64,000 nt of DNA. It comes from Solirubrobacter pauli (GTDB lineage Bacteria > Actinomycetota > Thermoleophilia > Solirubrobacterales > Solirubrobacteraceae). A program made the position numbers and the translations under genes. This document shows positions 8,892 to 17,672 of the stretch, piece by piece (position 1 is the stretch's first letter; the number at the start of each line of letters is the position of its first letter). The DNA is taken from contig NZ_RBIL01000001.1 in assembly GCF_003633755.1 (NCBI RefSeq), positions 2,961,426-3,025,425 of the forward strand. Reading direction: 5' to 3'. Below the pieces are notes generated by a model. The model did not search any database and was not told the origin of the DNA. It worked only from the letters and a program-made list of their open reading frames with translations.

Positions 8892-9316
8892 GCGCCGGGC
8901 CTCTAGCGAGCGTGGGCATCTTGCTGATCACCTACGAAGGGCGGCCACGTGCCGTGTGCACGACGCGTCGGGTCTTTCTCACCGACGACCCGGCATGTGA
9001 GCAATCGGACGCACGGTTCGTCATGGCCATGTGCATCTACGCGGGCGCCGTCTTGAACGCCGAACGGCCGGCACCGTATCGGGAGTCCGATGCGCGGGCG
9101 TACGCTCGTGCGTGTCTCATACCGGTCGGGCTGCTCGACCGGCGTCTCACGGCTGCCGAGTGGCGCTTGGCAGCCTTTGAGCTGGGCGTTCCGGCCCGTG
9201 AGCTCCGCCTCGCCCGCCATCGCCGCTGCGGGCGCCGACGGACGCGGGATCGGCGGCCTCGCAGCGGTGGGCGGTGCAAGCGCCGGCGTGGGCTCCCGCC
9301 AGCAGGAGACCGATGA
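8888..9316 (+). CDS. Hypothetical protein, degenerate ImmA/IrrE-like
   Basis: 142 residues with a TTG start inside the preceding stop codon region (4-nt overlap). The middle has the spacing of ImmA/IrrE peptidases after their metal site: DARAYARACLIPVGLLDRR, then WRLAAFELGVPARELRLAR. No HExxH is present, so if related it is not an active zinc peptidase. The last 35 residues are highly arginine-rich and may be unstructured. Context suggests element regulation. Assignment is weak. Confidence 0.5.
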   Translation: MSAGPLASVGILLITYEGRPRAVCTTRRVFLTDDPACEQSDARFVMAMCIYAGAVLNAERPAPYRESDARAYARACLIPVGLLDRRLTAAEWRLAAFELGVPARELRLARHRRCGRRRTRDRRPRSGGRCKRRRGLPPAGDR

Positions 9317-9417
9317 CGACGATTCGAGTGAGACGGTGGCGCACGTGAGCCTCGAGTGTTGGGGTTCAACACTCATAGGCCCGGGCCGCGAAAACTCTCC
9401 GTCCGCCGCGATTCCGG

Positions 9418-9600
9418 CTAGCTATCCGGGTACGGATCGTCGGCAGCGTCGCCGCCGGTGATCGTCTTGTACTCGCCGTTGCCGCAGGACGGACACGGCG
9501 GCAGGTGCTCCGTTGACCCGACCTTGAGGTCGTAGCCGCAGTTGGTGCATTTGTAGGTGCCCGACGAGACGTCGCTGCCGGCCGGAACGGGATCTGCCAT
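9418..9600 (-). CDS. Small zinc-ribbon protein
   Basis: 60 residues. A single zinc ribbon fills the protein: YKCTNCGYDLKVG followed by PPCPSCGNGEY, giving two CxxC knuckles 17 residues apart. The tail is acidic. Such lone ribbons bind zinc and often partner nucleic acid or other proteins; the exact role is unknown. It is on the strand opposite to the sigma-factor operon and convergent with it. Confidence 0.7.
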   Translation of the reverse strand: MADPVPAGSDVSSGTYKCTNCGYDLKVGSTEHLPPCPSCGNGEYKTITGGDAADDPYPDS

Positions 9601-9812
9601 CGAGGCTCCTGTGACGAGGGAAGGACAGCGTCGTCTTACCCAGATCCGCATTGAGCGGTCGCCATCGCTACGGGCGCAAGAGGTCCGCCGCGAACGACCT
9701 CCGCAGCCCGACACGGTCGGCACCAACGCGCAGGCCTATTCTCCGTCCCTGGAGACGTCGATCGAAGTTGCGACACGATCGCTTGGATCGACGACGGTGG
9801 ACCCTACGAGCG

Positions 9813-10184
9813 TCAGTTGGCTGATGTTCGACCAGCCTGGCGCGTCCCAACGCGCGCCTGCTGCAAAGGACGTCCGCAAAGCTCCCGCAGGACGCGGATT
9901 CCTGCGGGGTGCTGGGGCAGCAGCTTGCAGGCCGCGACGGCGAGTTCCAGCTCGGCCAGCGATGTCCCCCGCTCCACGACGAGCCTGCCGCACCAACGGG
10001 CGGCGGCGGCCGCGTATCGCTCAGGCGTGCTCTCCCCGGCCATCAGCGCCAGCACTTCAAGAGCGTCATCGAGTCCCAGCCGCGGAAGCTCGGCCGCGGC
10101 CGCGAGCACCATCGGGAGCTGCCCAATCTCAAGGGATCGGCGGAAGCGGGTGTACGGGTGGCCCTGGCTGGACACCGAACGCAT
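9813..10184 (-). CDS. Helical conserved hypothetical protein
   Basis: 123 residues from ATG 10184. It starts SVSSQGHPYTRFRRSLEIGQLPMVLAAAAELPRLGL-type sequence (given here only in outline), then a helix pair around YAAAAARWCGRLVVERG and LAELELAVAACKLLPQHP. The pattern HPYxRFxRALExG is one I associate with small proteins on actinobacterial mobile elements, but I know no function. It is divergent from the excisionase gene, with about 150 nt between the two starts. Internal charge and hydrophobic periodicity support a real protein. Confidence 0.6.
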   Translation of the reverse strand: MRSVSSQGHPYTRFRRSLEIGQLPMVLAAAAELPRLGLDDALEVLALMAGESTPERYAAAAARWCGRLVVERGTSLAELELAVAACKLLPQHPAGIRVLRELCGRPLQQARVGTRQAGRTSAN

Positions 10185-10338
10185 GTTCGCATGCGGGCCG
10201 CCGCGCGGAGGACGTGCCGCAGACGCTCGCGGGCCAGGATGGCGTCCTCCGTGAGTCCGTTGCGCTTCTCCGCTTCTGGTCGGGCTTAACGAACGACGCG
10301 CTTGCGAGGCAGCGATGGCAACGACGAGAGGAGACGCT

Positions 10339-10629
10339 GTGAGCGGAGTGCAGATCCTGACGGTGGCCCAGGTAGCCGAACGCGTCCAGCTGAGTGCGGA
10401 AACGGTGATGCGCGCAATCCGCGCCGGCGATCTCGAAGCCTCGCAGCTGACGCGAGCGCGCGGGGGCTGGCGAGTCCGCGAGGACGCGATCGCGACTTGG
10501 CTGGAGACTCGAAGCAACCGGACGCGTGAAGTCCCCCTTGCCGACGTCACGCCGCCTCGAGCGGGGCTGCCTCGCCGGCCAGCACAACGTTCGACAACGC
10601 CGCAGACGAGTGGGAGACTGGTCGCCTGA
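10339..10629 (+). CDS. Excisionase-like helix-turn-helix protein
   Basis: 96 residues. GTG 10339 is preceded by GAGGAG at good spacing; ATG 10315 in frame is an alternative. The N-terminal 55 residues are a winged helix-turn-helix of the HTH_17/MerR-excisionase class: LTVAQVAERVQLSAETVMRA, then IRAGDLEA, GGWRVREDAIATWLE. The rest is a basic tail. Located 38 nt before the integrase, it is best read as the recombination directionality factor that favours excision. Confidence 0.8.
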   Translation: MSGVQILTVAQVAERVQLSAETVMRAIRAGDLEASQLTRARGGWRVREDAIATWLETRSNRTREVPLADVTPPRAGLPRRPAQRSTTPQTSGRLVA

Positions 10630-10667
10630 GCCCTCGGCCAGGATCCAATCCTCCCCCGAAGCCAGAC

Positions 10668-11879
10668 GTGCCGCGGGGCGTCGAGCCACGCTTGCGCCGC
10701 GGTCCTGACCGCGGATGGGTGTGGAAGTTCCGCGTGCGCTGGAAGGAGCCGGGTACCGGTCGGCGTCCGGTCGAGGAGTTCGACTCCGTCGACGACGCGC
10801 TCGACTTCCTAGCGCACCTCCGTCTCGCGAAGCGCCGCGGCGTCCTCGCCGATCTCACGCGCGGCGACACGTCTTTGGCGGAGTTCTTCGAGACCGAGTA
10901 CTGGCCCAAGGACGCGAAGCGGAACTTGGCCCTAAACACGCGCAAGAGCTACCTCTCGGTCTGGTATGTGCATCTCAAGCCGCGGCTCGGCCATCTGCAG
11001 ATGCGGCAACTCAATCCGCCGACCGTCCAAATCTTTCGGGAGCAGATGGAGGAGGACGGCGTTGGCACATCGACCACGAAGCGGGCGATGGCGATCCTGC
11101 AAGCCGTGTGCCGCTACGCGCTCAGTAAGGGCGAGATTGTCTCCAACCCCGTCAAGGACGTGCGCAAGCCCACCGTTCGACGGGCTCTGGCCGTCCACGC
11201 GATCGCGCCGGCGCAGGTCGAGACGCTGAGGACGTTGCTGCTCGACGGCTACGTCGAGTTACGGCCACAGGCGGACGGCACGGCGAAACAGGTCCGCCAT
11301 GCCCCCGACCCGGTCGCCGCCATGTTGGTGTCCTTGCTGGCGTATGAGGGACTGCGTCCCGAGGAGGCACTCGCGCTCGAGGACCGGCATGCGGGCAAGG
11401 CGACGCTGTTGATCGAGCAGAAGAACATCGACGGTCAGATAGAGGCGGGTCAGAAGACGGGCAAGCCGCCTCGGTCGCCGGCGCTGTGGGCGCCGGTCCG
11501 CACTGATCTCGCAAGCTACCGTCTGGCCACTCGCCGCAGAACGGCTCGAGACGGCCGGCAGTTCCTGATCCAGCGGGCGGACGGCGAACCCTGGCGAGAG
11601 TACGACTACCGCAACTGGCGGAAGCGAGTTTTCAAGCCCGCCGTTGCCGCGGCGGGCCTGCCGATCACCCGCCCCTACGACCTTCGTCATGCGTGCGCGA
11701 GCCTTATGATCCACGCCGGCAAGCCGCTGACGGAGATTGCCGAGCACCTTGGTAACTCCGTCGCCGTGCTCTCGCAGACATACTCACACGTGATCAAAGA
11801 CATGCGGGACGAGCCGTCAGCGCCCGTGTCGGAGACGATCGTGTCTGCTCGAGCCGCGAGCCGCTTAATAAGCGCCTAG
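10668..11879 (+). CDS. int: Tyrosine recombinase (integrase)
   Basis: 403 residues, GTG start. N-terminal arm-binding part, SAM-like core-binding domain around 65-165 (SYLSVWYVHLKPRLG, TKRAMAILQAVCRYAL) and a C-terminal catalytic domain. Catalytic residues visible: R230 (YEGLRPEEAL), R340 in YDLRHACAS, H360 (EHLGN) and the nucleophile Y372 (TYSHV). The first His of the usual HxLR box is Tyr (Y337), a tolerated variant. It integrates and excises the element by site-specific recombination. The xis-int order, both on the plus strand, is standard. The usual attachment site directly downstream was not recognised, and cargo genes follow instead. Confidence 0.92.
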   Translation: MPRGVEPRLRRGPDRGWVWKFRVRWKEPGTGRRPVEEFDSVDDALDFLAHLRLAKRRGVLADLTRGDTSLAEFFETEYWPKDAKRNLALNTRKSYLSVWYVHLKPRLGHLQMRQLNPPTVQIFREQMEEDGVGTSTTKRAMAILQAVCRYALSKGEIVSNPVKDVRKPTVRRALAVHAIAPAQVETLRTLLLDGYVELRPQADGTAKQVRHAPDPVAAMLVSLLAYEGLRPEEALALEDRHAGKATLLIEQKNIDGQIEAGQKTGKPPRSPALWAPVRTDLASYRLATRRRTARDGRQFLIQRADGEPWREYDYRNWRKRVFKPAVAAAGLPITRPYDLRHACASLMIHAGKPLTEIAEHLGNSVAVLSQTYSHVIKDMRDEPSAPVSETIVSARAASRLISA

Positions 11880-11970
11880 CCGCGTGTGGACCTCTCATCG
11901 GACGATGCAACCAGGAGCTCGCGACTTGTGTGCGACCGACGTAGGCCCGGAGCCCGTCGGCCCAACCGGC

Positions 11971-12180
11971 TCACGCTGCGGCGTCAAGTGATCGCGCGAT
12001 GTTCGCGATACGTCGGCCCAAGTCGGCCGCGGCCTCGTCGGGAAGCTCAAGCGCCAGAACGGCCGCGCTCTCGACCGTCTCATACGGTAGTCCGGTGCGG
12101 TGGTAAACGGCAACCGCGGCCGTCACCACGTCCTCAACGTCCATGAGCGCAGAATCTCGGACAGCCAGGCCATTGGGCAT
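11971..12180 (-). CDS. Small acidic helical hypothetical protein
   Basis: 69 residues from ATG 12180 (or 57 from ATG 12144). The sequence MDVEDVVTAAVAVYHRTG, then YETVESAAVLALELPDEAAADLG is acidic and helical, unlike shadow translations nearby. It is opposite in strand to the integrase and could be a small regulator. The remaining part of the gap, 12181 to 12445, holds no convincing gene; its base composition is lower in GC than the flanks. Confidence 0.35.
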   Translation of the reverse strand: MPNGLAVRDSALMDVEDVVTAAVAVYHRTGLPYETVESAAVLALELPDEAAADLGRRIANIARSLDAAA

Positions 12181-12445
12181 CCCCAAGTCGCGGGAGCGCG
12201 CGGGGGATACCGATCGGCTGGACGGGACTGCGTCGCGTATCGAGCGGAATGGCGGAAAGGGCCATCGTGCAACCTCGATCCGACGGTTGGCCGACGGCTT
12301 GCTCCATCGAGTTCGAGCCTGAGCCCGGACGGCCTACACGAAAGGCACGTATTGCTTAGCCAGCGTTGACCGAGGGAACCTACGGTGCTACAAGAACACT
12401 CCAACTTGCCGATAACTCTACTTGAAGCCGCAGGGGCTACTAGCC

Positions 12446-13246
12446 ATGATTGCCGATCTACCCGAGCCACAGCACGAGCACCTAGCTAGCGCGCCCCTTG
12501 AGCTCGCGGTCTGGCAGCTGCAGTTCTCGGAGCCAGCGGCGGTTCAGGACCCGGCTGTGGGCACGCAAGTCGCGGAAGCGTTGGCGAGCGACGGACACGG
12601 TGCCTTCCAGCTCACGCGGCTATCCAGCCAGATGATCTTCGCCTTCGCTTCAGGGCAGGCACCCCAGCCGCCTGAGTCTGTAGAGCCGGATGGCTGGCAG
12701 CTACGCAGAGGTCAACTGGTGGTCAATCTCAATCGACAGTCGCTGTCGGTGGAGACCACGGCGTACCAGGGCTGGGATCGATTCAGCGCAGTCTTCGGAG
12801 CGCTCTGCCGGGCTCTTGAGGTTTCAGCTGTCGATCTGCCGGGAGAGCAGCGTCTCGGGCTTAGGTACGTCGATCGGATCTCTTTGCCCGGTGTTCGGAA
12901 GCCGGCCGATTGGGAGGGTCTACTCGCCCCGTGGCTCGTCGCTTCGATGACGCATGAGCACCTCGGTGACGCTGTCTTGGCGGCGGCCGGTCAGGTCGAG
13001 CTTGCCGTCGAGGAAGGCTCGCAGGCGACGTTGCGCTATCGCGCATTCCCAGACTTCGAGCGCCGTGGACGACAGACTGTGATGCTGGATTTCGACACCT
13101 TCCGTCAGGGGTATCGCACTTTCAGTACCCAAACTATTCTTGACACGAGCAATCAATTCCACGATGTTGCGCATCGCTTGTTCGAAGCGTCCATCACCTC
13201 TGAGCTACGCGCAGTATTTGGCCGAGAGAAGGAGGCCTCGGCATGA
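12446..13246 (+). CDS. TIGR04255-like protein, first gene of a three-gene cargo unit
   Basis: 266 residues. The layout fits the sporadic TIGR04255 family: an opening APLELAVWQLQFSEP, a central segment on beta-rich ground (GQLVVNLNRQSLSVETTAYQ, split by turns), and the signature LGLRYVDRISLP near residue 145, then a C-terminal domain ending in a helix (VAHRLFEASITSELRAVFG). The family is found in scattered genomes, often in variable islands, and its biochemical function is unknown. Its stop overlaps the next gene by 4 nt, and GC content is lower than in the rest of the window, indicating transferred cargo. Confidence 0.65.
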   Translation: MIADLPEPQHEHLASAPLELAVWQLQFSEPAAVQDPAVGTQVAEALASDGHGAFQLTRLSSQMIFAFASGQAPQPPESVEPDGWQLRRGQLVVNLNRQSLSVETTAYQGWDRFSAVFGALCRALEVSAVDLPGEQRLGLRYVDRISLPGVRKPADWEGLLAPWLVASMTHEHLGDAVLAAAGQVELAVEEGSQATLRYRAFPDFERRGRQTVMLDFDTFRQGYRTFSTQTILDTSNQFHDVAHRLFEASITSELRAVFGREKEASA

Positions 13247-13920
13247 CGTTTGAACGGCCGCTACCAGAGCTGCTGTCGACTTCTTCTGAGTCGCCCGCGG
13301 GCGAAACGCGGTCGTGCTTTTACGCGAAGACGCTGCATCATCTCTACGAGGTCGCCGACGCGGCTTTCGCGAGCGGCGGAACGTCAAAGATTGTTCCCTT
13401 GAAGCTCGCGCCGCGGACCAAGTCCTCCGCGACGGCTGATCCCGAGGTCATTGCGTCGATGTCGGATGCGCCGGCTCTCCGCGCGCTTGAGCAGCTCCGA
13501 GGATGGCTACACCTGTCGTACGAGCAGCTAGGAGCCGTCGTTGGGATCAGTCCTTCGGTGATCTACCACTGGCGCCGGCGACATCGCGAGAATGCACCGG
13601 TCCGTCCTCGGGCGTCGTCGGTGGAGCAGCTCTGGCGCGTCCACTCTGCGCTCCGCGCGGTCGCGGAAGCACTGGACGGCGATGACTCTGGATACGGCGT
13701 GCAGATGTGGGCTAGATCGGCTCGTGATGGAGCGAGCCCGCTCGATCTTCTCCTGCACGGACGCATCGAAGAAGTCGAGAAGCGCGCGGGAACGCTGCTC
13801 TTCGAACGCGACACGCCGCTCCAGCCGCGTTGGCAGCTCGCGACGCCAGAATTCGATGAGGACGACAGTTCGCTTTCGCCGGGCCCGGTCGCTGAGTTTG
13901 AGGACTCCGACTTCGGGTGA
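13243..13920 (+). CDS. HTH protein with MbcA/ParS-like C-terminus, second gene of the unit
   Basis: 225 residues. The middle contains a helix-turn-helix: LRGWLHLSYEQLGAVVGISP followed by SVIYHWRRRH. Near residue 165 the segment GASPLDLLLHGRIEEVEKRAG resembles the toxin-binding end of Xre-MbcA-ParS antitoxins (a PLDLL motif before a V...L helix). No RES-type toxin gene is adjacent, so the partner would be one of the overlapping genes on either side. ATG overlaps the stop of the TIGR04255-like gene, and its own stop overlaps the GTG of the next gene. Confidence 0.6.
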   Translation: MTFERPLPELLSTSSESPAGETRSCFYAKTLHHLYEVADAAFASGGTSKIVPLKLAPRTKSSATADPEVIASMSDAPALRALEQLRGWLHLSYEQLGAVVGISPSVIYHWRRRHRENAPVRPRASSVEQLWRVHSALRAVAEALDGDDSGYGVQMWARSARDGASPLDLLLHGRIEEVEKRAGTLLFERDTPLQPRWQLATPEFDEDDSSLSPGPVAEFEDSDFG

Positions 13921-14825
13921 GCGGCGAAGAACGGCCGTCTTGGTCGCTTCAAGCGGGCGTTGACCCGCGTGAGTGGCCAGAGGCTGCACGGGAAGCAACC
14001 AAGCCGCTTCGACAAGGTTCCCTTGTCGAGCGGCCGCCTCTTGTCTACGCGGCCGACGCCGCTCATCCGATCCACGCCACCACCCGAGCGTGGGCGGGCA
14101 GCAGCAGAGCTTCGAGTGGCGTCGTAAGCGTCCAAGCTGAGAAGCTGCGCCCCGCGTACGGGCTGGTCGTCACCCAGACGTGTGACCTCGTCGAGGAGGG
14201 CACGCCGAAGCGGCCTTGGGTTCACATCGCCCCTGTCTACGCGCTCGACGGCGACAAGGGTACGGTCAAACAGATTAAGCGTGGACGGGGCTTTACCTAC
14301 CTCTGCCACGTGACCGGCCTGGAGGCTCCAGACGCTGGGATCTGGGTGGCCGACCTGCGTCTGCTAGTGCCCGTCGAGAAGGGCTGGCTCGTAGGGCGAC
14401 CGGCGCAGGCCGGGTTTGCCGACGAAGACGGTTACGATCGGCTTCGAGTGCAGCTTGCTGCGACAGTTGCGCGCAAAGCTTTTGCGACGGTGATCAACCA
14501 CCATGTCCTAGGCCCGACCGTGGACCTTCTGCGGGAGCTTGCAGGCGAGTACGAAGGGAATGACCCGATCGTAGATGTCGGGCTCCTGCTTGGCCGGTCC
14601 CGCCTGGACCCTCAGTATGCGCAAGTCGTTTTTATGCTCGATAGCGAGCTTAGTCCCGACCTCCGGACTCGGATACTCGACTGGTGGGAAACGACCGCCG
14701 AAGTCGCACGTGCGGCAGGACTCGAGACGCTAGTTCCACGATTTGTTTCTCTGGACGAGCTCAGCGCTCGCGAATATCGCGCGCTCGACCTACTGGACGC
14801 CCAGTCGTTTTCGCCGGACGACTGA
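13917..14825 (+). CDS. Unknown 302-residue protein, third gene of the unit
   Basis: GTG 13917 overlaps the preceding stop (GTGA). Not recognised. Conserved-looking features are a GLVVTQTCDLVEEG motif near residue 80 followed by WVHIAPVYAL, a beta-rich middle (FTYLCHVTGL, IWVADLRLLVPVEKGW), and a C-terminal helical half with RKAFATVINHHVLGP. The TQTCD motif, with Cys and Asp in a loop after a strand, could be an active or metal site. Tight overlap of all three genes implies equal dosage and joint function. A regulator plus two effectors is a typical shape of toxin-antitoxin or phage-defence modules; that is inference only. Confidence 0.55.
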   Translation: MSGEERPSWSLQAGVDPREWPEAAREATKPLRQGSLVERPPLVYAADAAHPIHATTRAWAGSSRASSGVVSVQAEKLRPAYGLVVTQTCDLVEEGTPKRPWVHIAPVYALDGDKGTVKQIKRGRGFTYLCHVTGLEAPDAGIWVADLRLLVPVEKGWLVGRPAQAGFADEDGYDRLRVQLAATVARKAFATVINHHVLGPTVDLLRELAGEYEGNDPIVDVGLLLGRSRLDPQYAQVVFMLDSELSPDLRTRILDWWETTAEVARAAGLETLVPRFVSLDELSAREYRALDLLDAQSFSPDD

Positions 14826-15035
14826 GCTGCTCACGCACGCACGCAGGCGCTCGCGAGTGCCGTGCGATCCTCGCGTGGACAGACGTGCGTTCTGGCGGCT
14901 GGTGGACCTCGTCGTCTCGAACGTCCGGCGCGTCAGGTCAGTCGTCAATCGCGAGATGACTTGTGTGCGCTCCCCGCGGGCGCAGGCAAACCGACACCGC
15001 GCGAATCGATGTGCTTCCGCATCTCTCACCGATGC

Positions 15036-15041
15036 GACAAT
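15036..15041 (+). promoter_or_regulatory. -10 box GACAAT, leaderless-type promoter
   Basis: GACAAT matches five of six positions of TACAAT-type -10 elements and ends 6 nt before the GTG at 15048. This fixes that GTG as the likely transcription and translation start. Confidence 0.45.
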
Positions 15042-15047
15042 GCGTCT

Positions 15048-16295
15048 GTGACGCAAGAATTGCTACAGCGGATACTCGATCAGTACCGAGGTTCGCAGGA
15101 CTTCAACGGCTTGTATTTCGATGGAGCCTCGCCAGACGCGCGGGACGCAGCGTCCGGGCTAGTGCGCGACGGACTGGTTGAGATCGTGGCGGAGGAGGAC
15201 TTCCCGAACCCGCACATACGGCCCTGGCCATCGCGTCGAACTCGCGAACAGCAGGTGGCGTCACTCATGGAGCTTGACGGCACGGGCTACGGGGTTTGTC
15301 TGTACCCAACTCCCGAGGCGCTTGCTGCCAATCCGGCCGCCGAGGACTATGTGGACGAGCCATTTCGCCGCGCGATGGCCGACGGTCGTGGAAGTCTGGA
15401 ACTCGCGTACTTCAGCTTCGACGTGCTCGAGCAGTACCGCAACGACCCGCGGTTTAGCTTTCGCTTCTACGACTTCGGGGCCCAGACGGTCATCAGCGAT
15501 GACTCCTATGAGGACGAGAGCGAGCCGGAGCACGACAAGATCCTTATGGATCACATCGGGTTCGCCTACGACCTTTCCGACTACGACAAGGACGATCCGC
15601 AGTCGCCAATTGTGCGCCGGGTATGCGCGTTTTACGGGGACCTAGCCAAGCTCTCCCCGATTCATCAGCAAAGGTGGAGGACCTACCAGGTCCCTGACGA
15701 GCCCCTTCAGCCGCACCCGGTTTGGTGGGCACAGCAGGGTGGCCACTTCCCGGATGGCGTTGGGCCCTTCGAGAAGTTGTTCCACGAGCTCGACGCGCTG
15801 AATACGCTCTTCGACAAAGCCTTTGGCGCGAGCTTGCTGAAGTCCACCGAACGCCCGGCGGACCTCGGCTGGATTCTTAGGCCGTCACAGCGCGAGTGGG
15901 ATGCCTTCGTGCATCAGCTAGACAAGCTGCTGTCTGAGAATTTGGATCACAAGGCGCTGGATTCTGCTGGCGTGCCTCGAAAGGACGCTGCCCAGCAGAA
16001 CATTGGGAGTCTCAGGCGCTTAGGCGAGTTTCTCACGGCTAACGGCGTCGCCGAGGACGCGGCGAAGGCGGTTCTGAAGCCCCTCAGCGACGTCAGGAAC
16101 GCGCGGCAGAAACCAGCGCACACGTTGCGCAAGAACGTCAATGATCGATCTTTCGTACACCGACAGGTTGCGCTCCTCCAAGACCTCAACCTGAGTGTTG
16201 AGGCCCTCCGCCGATTCGTGCAGAGTCATCCGGCAAATCGGGAGTGGAGCGAGCCCGAATACCTCAAGGTCGGGGCGCGCGAGTATCGCTTCTGA
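15048..16295 (+). CDS. Unknown 415-residue protein with C-terminal R-x4-H motif
   Basis: GTG 15048 is chosen because of the -10 box 6 nt upstream and because upstream sequence is not protein-like. The first 270 residues are rich in aromatic and acidic residues (YFSFDVLEQYRND, FAYDLSDYDKDDP). The last third is helical and includes LSDVRNARQKPAHTLRK, with R353-x4-H358 preceded by R350. An R-x4-6-H in a late helix is the hallmark of HEPN domains, many of which are RNA-cutting toxins of defence systems; the same pattern can occur by chance. The gene is alone, ending 70 nt before the tail of an opposite-strand gene. Low GC relative to flanks supports recent transfer. Confidence 0.5.
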   Translation: MTQELLQRILDQYRGSQDFNGLYFDGASPDARDAASGLVRDGLVEIVAEEDFPNPHIRPWPSRRTREQQVASLMELDGTGYGVCLYPTPEALAANPAAEDYVDEPFRRAMADGRGSLELAYFSFDVLEQYRNDPRFSFRFYDFGAQTVISDDSYEDESEPEHDKILMDHIGFAYDLSDYDKDDPQSPIVRRVCAFYGDLAKLSPIHQQRWRTYQVPDEPLQPHPVWWAQQGGHFPDGVGPFEKLFHELDALNTLFDKAFGASLLKSTERPADLGWILRPSQREWDAFVHQLDKLLSENLDHKALDSAGVPRKDAAQQNIGSLRRLGEFLTANGVAEDAAKAVLKPLSDVRNARQKPAHTLRKNVNDRSFVHRQVALLQDLNLSVEALRRFVQSHPANREWSEPEYLKVGAREYRF

Positions 16296-16364
16296 GAAGC
16301 GAGGCACGGCGCGGCTGCGATCCGCGGTCCAAACTTCCGCGCCGCCTGGGCGAGCGGCCCGAAA

Positions 16365-17405
16365 CTACCTCAGATCCCGCTCGGCGACGATCCGGATCTC
16401 GAACCCTTCGCTATCTGACGATCGTGGGTCGACCTGTGGCCACCAATGTGACGGGCGAGTCTTGAAGACGCCGTGCGCAAGTGCCATCGGCCAGACGCCC
16501 CACTCGTCCAACAGGAGACCGTCCGTCGTCGGCGTCGTGTGCTGCTGGATGAACATCCCGCCGTTGGCATTGAAGCTTCCTGAGGTTGGGCACCAACGTT
16601 CGCGCCGCTCCGCATCGGGGCTTCGCCACGACGCCTTGTTGACGAGCACGTCATATGCCGCTTGTTCCATGCGATCGGTGACGGGTCTGACGTCGGCCTC
16701 CAGCAAGAACTCGTTTCGTGCGTCGGCGTGAGTTGCGGGATCTCGCATGGTCTCGAACCAGCCGACGAGCTCCGACCTGTCGTAGCCGAAGCGGCTGTGC
16801 AGAAACGCGGCCACCGGATCCGCTAGGCGTTTGGGCGGACATCTAAAAGCCCGCTCGAACAACCGCACGAACTCGCGGAACCGACCCATCGCTGACCGTT
16901 GGCCTAACGCCTCAACCATCAGGGAGAGTCCGTCGGCGCGGTCGCCCAGCTGTTGCAACACAGTCTCCGGCAAGTCGATCGTGTCCTTGGTGCGAATCTC
17001 GCGCTTCAACCTCCCACGCCGCAAACTCGTCTGTGTCGCGAGCCATCTTCGCCCTGCATCACCGGCACTGACAAGCACAGCCGGCGGCCACGGCGACGAA
17101 ATGTGTCGGCGGCGACCTTGCCCGACCGCGACCAAATTCGCCGCGAACTCGATCGCGCGCTCGGCCACGACGCGCTCCTTTTCGGGGAGGAAGACCTCTC
17201 CGCCACTGCCCTTCGGCGGATACTTCAGCGGGACGGCAGCCTGTACCAGGATCTCAGTCTGATGCTCGGACTCTTGTGCGACTGCGAACACGACTTCCGT
17301 ACCGTCGATATTGAGCGCCCAGTCCTTCCAGCGATCCGCGAGGCGCGGGGAGAACGCCACAAGTGCGAGTCGTACGAGCGCGAGATCGTTCGGCGGCACG
17401 GACAT
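16365..17405 (-). CDS. Unknown 346-residue protein with HEPN-like R-x4-H motif
   Basis: Convergent with the preceding gene. The N-terminal half is beta-rich, ending in SSPWPPAVLVSAGD; the C-terminal half is helical. It contains FETMRDPATHADARN, with R221-x4-H226, followed by a helix with MEQAAYDVLVNKASW. This arrangement (RDxxxH, then a bundle helix with AAYDVL) is what HEPN-type proteins show. The end of the protein has several tryptophans. No partner gene is obvious; the 415-residue neighbour carries a similar motif in an unrelated sequence. Candidate RNase or abortive-infection protein; function unproved. Confidence 0.5.
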   Translation of the reverse strand: MSVPPNDLALVRLALVAFSPRLADRWKDWALNIDGTEVVFAVAQESEHQTEILVQAAVPLKYPPKGSGGEVFLPEKERVVAERAIEFAANLVAVGQGRRRHISSPWPPAVLVSAGDAGRRWLATQTSLRRGRLKREIRTKDTIDLPETVLQQLGDRADGLSLMVEALGQRSAMGRFREFVRLFERAFRCPPKRLADPVAAFLHSRFGYDRSELVGWFETMRDPATHADARNEFLLEADVRPVTDRMEQAAYDVLVNKASWRSPDAERRERWCPTSGSFNANGGMFIQQHTTPTTDGLLLDEWGVWPMALAHGVFKTRPSHWWPQVDPRSSDSEGFEIRIVAERDLR

Positions 17406-17672
17406 GAGTCGTCAGCGTACGACCAGAACGCCTGCTCCTGCGCGTGCCCGCGTACTTCCTGGGCTTTGACGCAAGTGTTCGAGACCCGTGTGAAGGGGTC
17501 ATCTCCTCTCCGTGTCGTGGGCGTCCCGCTAGTAGGCGGCGAGGCGCTCGTGCGGCAGGGTGCTGCGCCGGCGGACGCCGTTGTCGTGTTCGTGCGGACG
17601 GCGCGTCGCGCCGGCTGGTATCCAGGTCATCGAGCAGCCTTTTCCCGGCCGCTGCCGAGGGTCAAGGGGGTT
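17406..17672. other. Intergenic region, no gene seen
   Basis: A long frame crosses this stretch but its composition and lack of conserved features do not support a gene. Possible old junction between the integrase-linked cargo and the redox island. Confidence 0.3.

Noticed and set aside
10129-10689. Minus-strand frame over the excisionase gene
   Set aside because: No motif; the plus strand carries a clear helix-turn-helix with a ribosome binding site.
17480-17510. GTGAAGGGGTCA at 17490 matching the 12-mer at 32458 as a possible att direct repeat
   Set aside because: The identity does not extend beyond 12 bases, the site at 17.49 kb lacks any tRNA arm, and chance 12-mer pairs are expected in a 64-kb GC-rich window.
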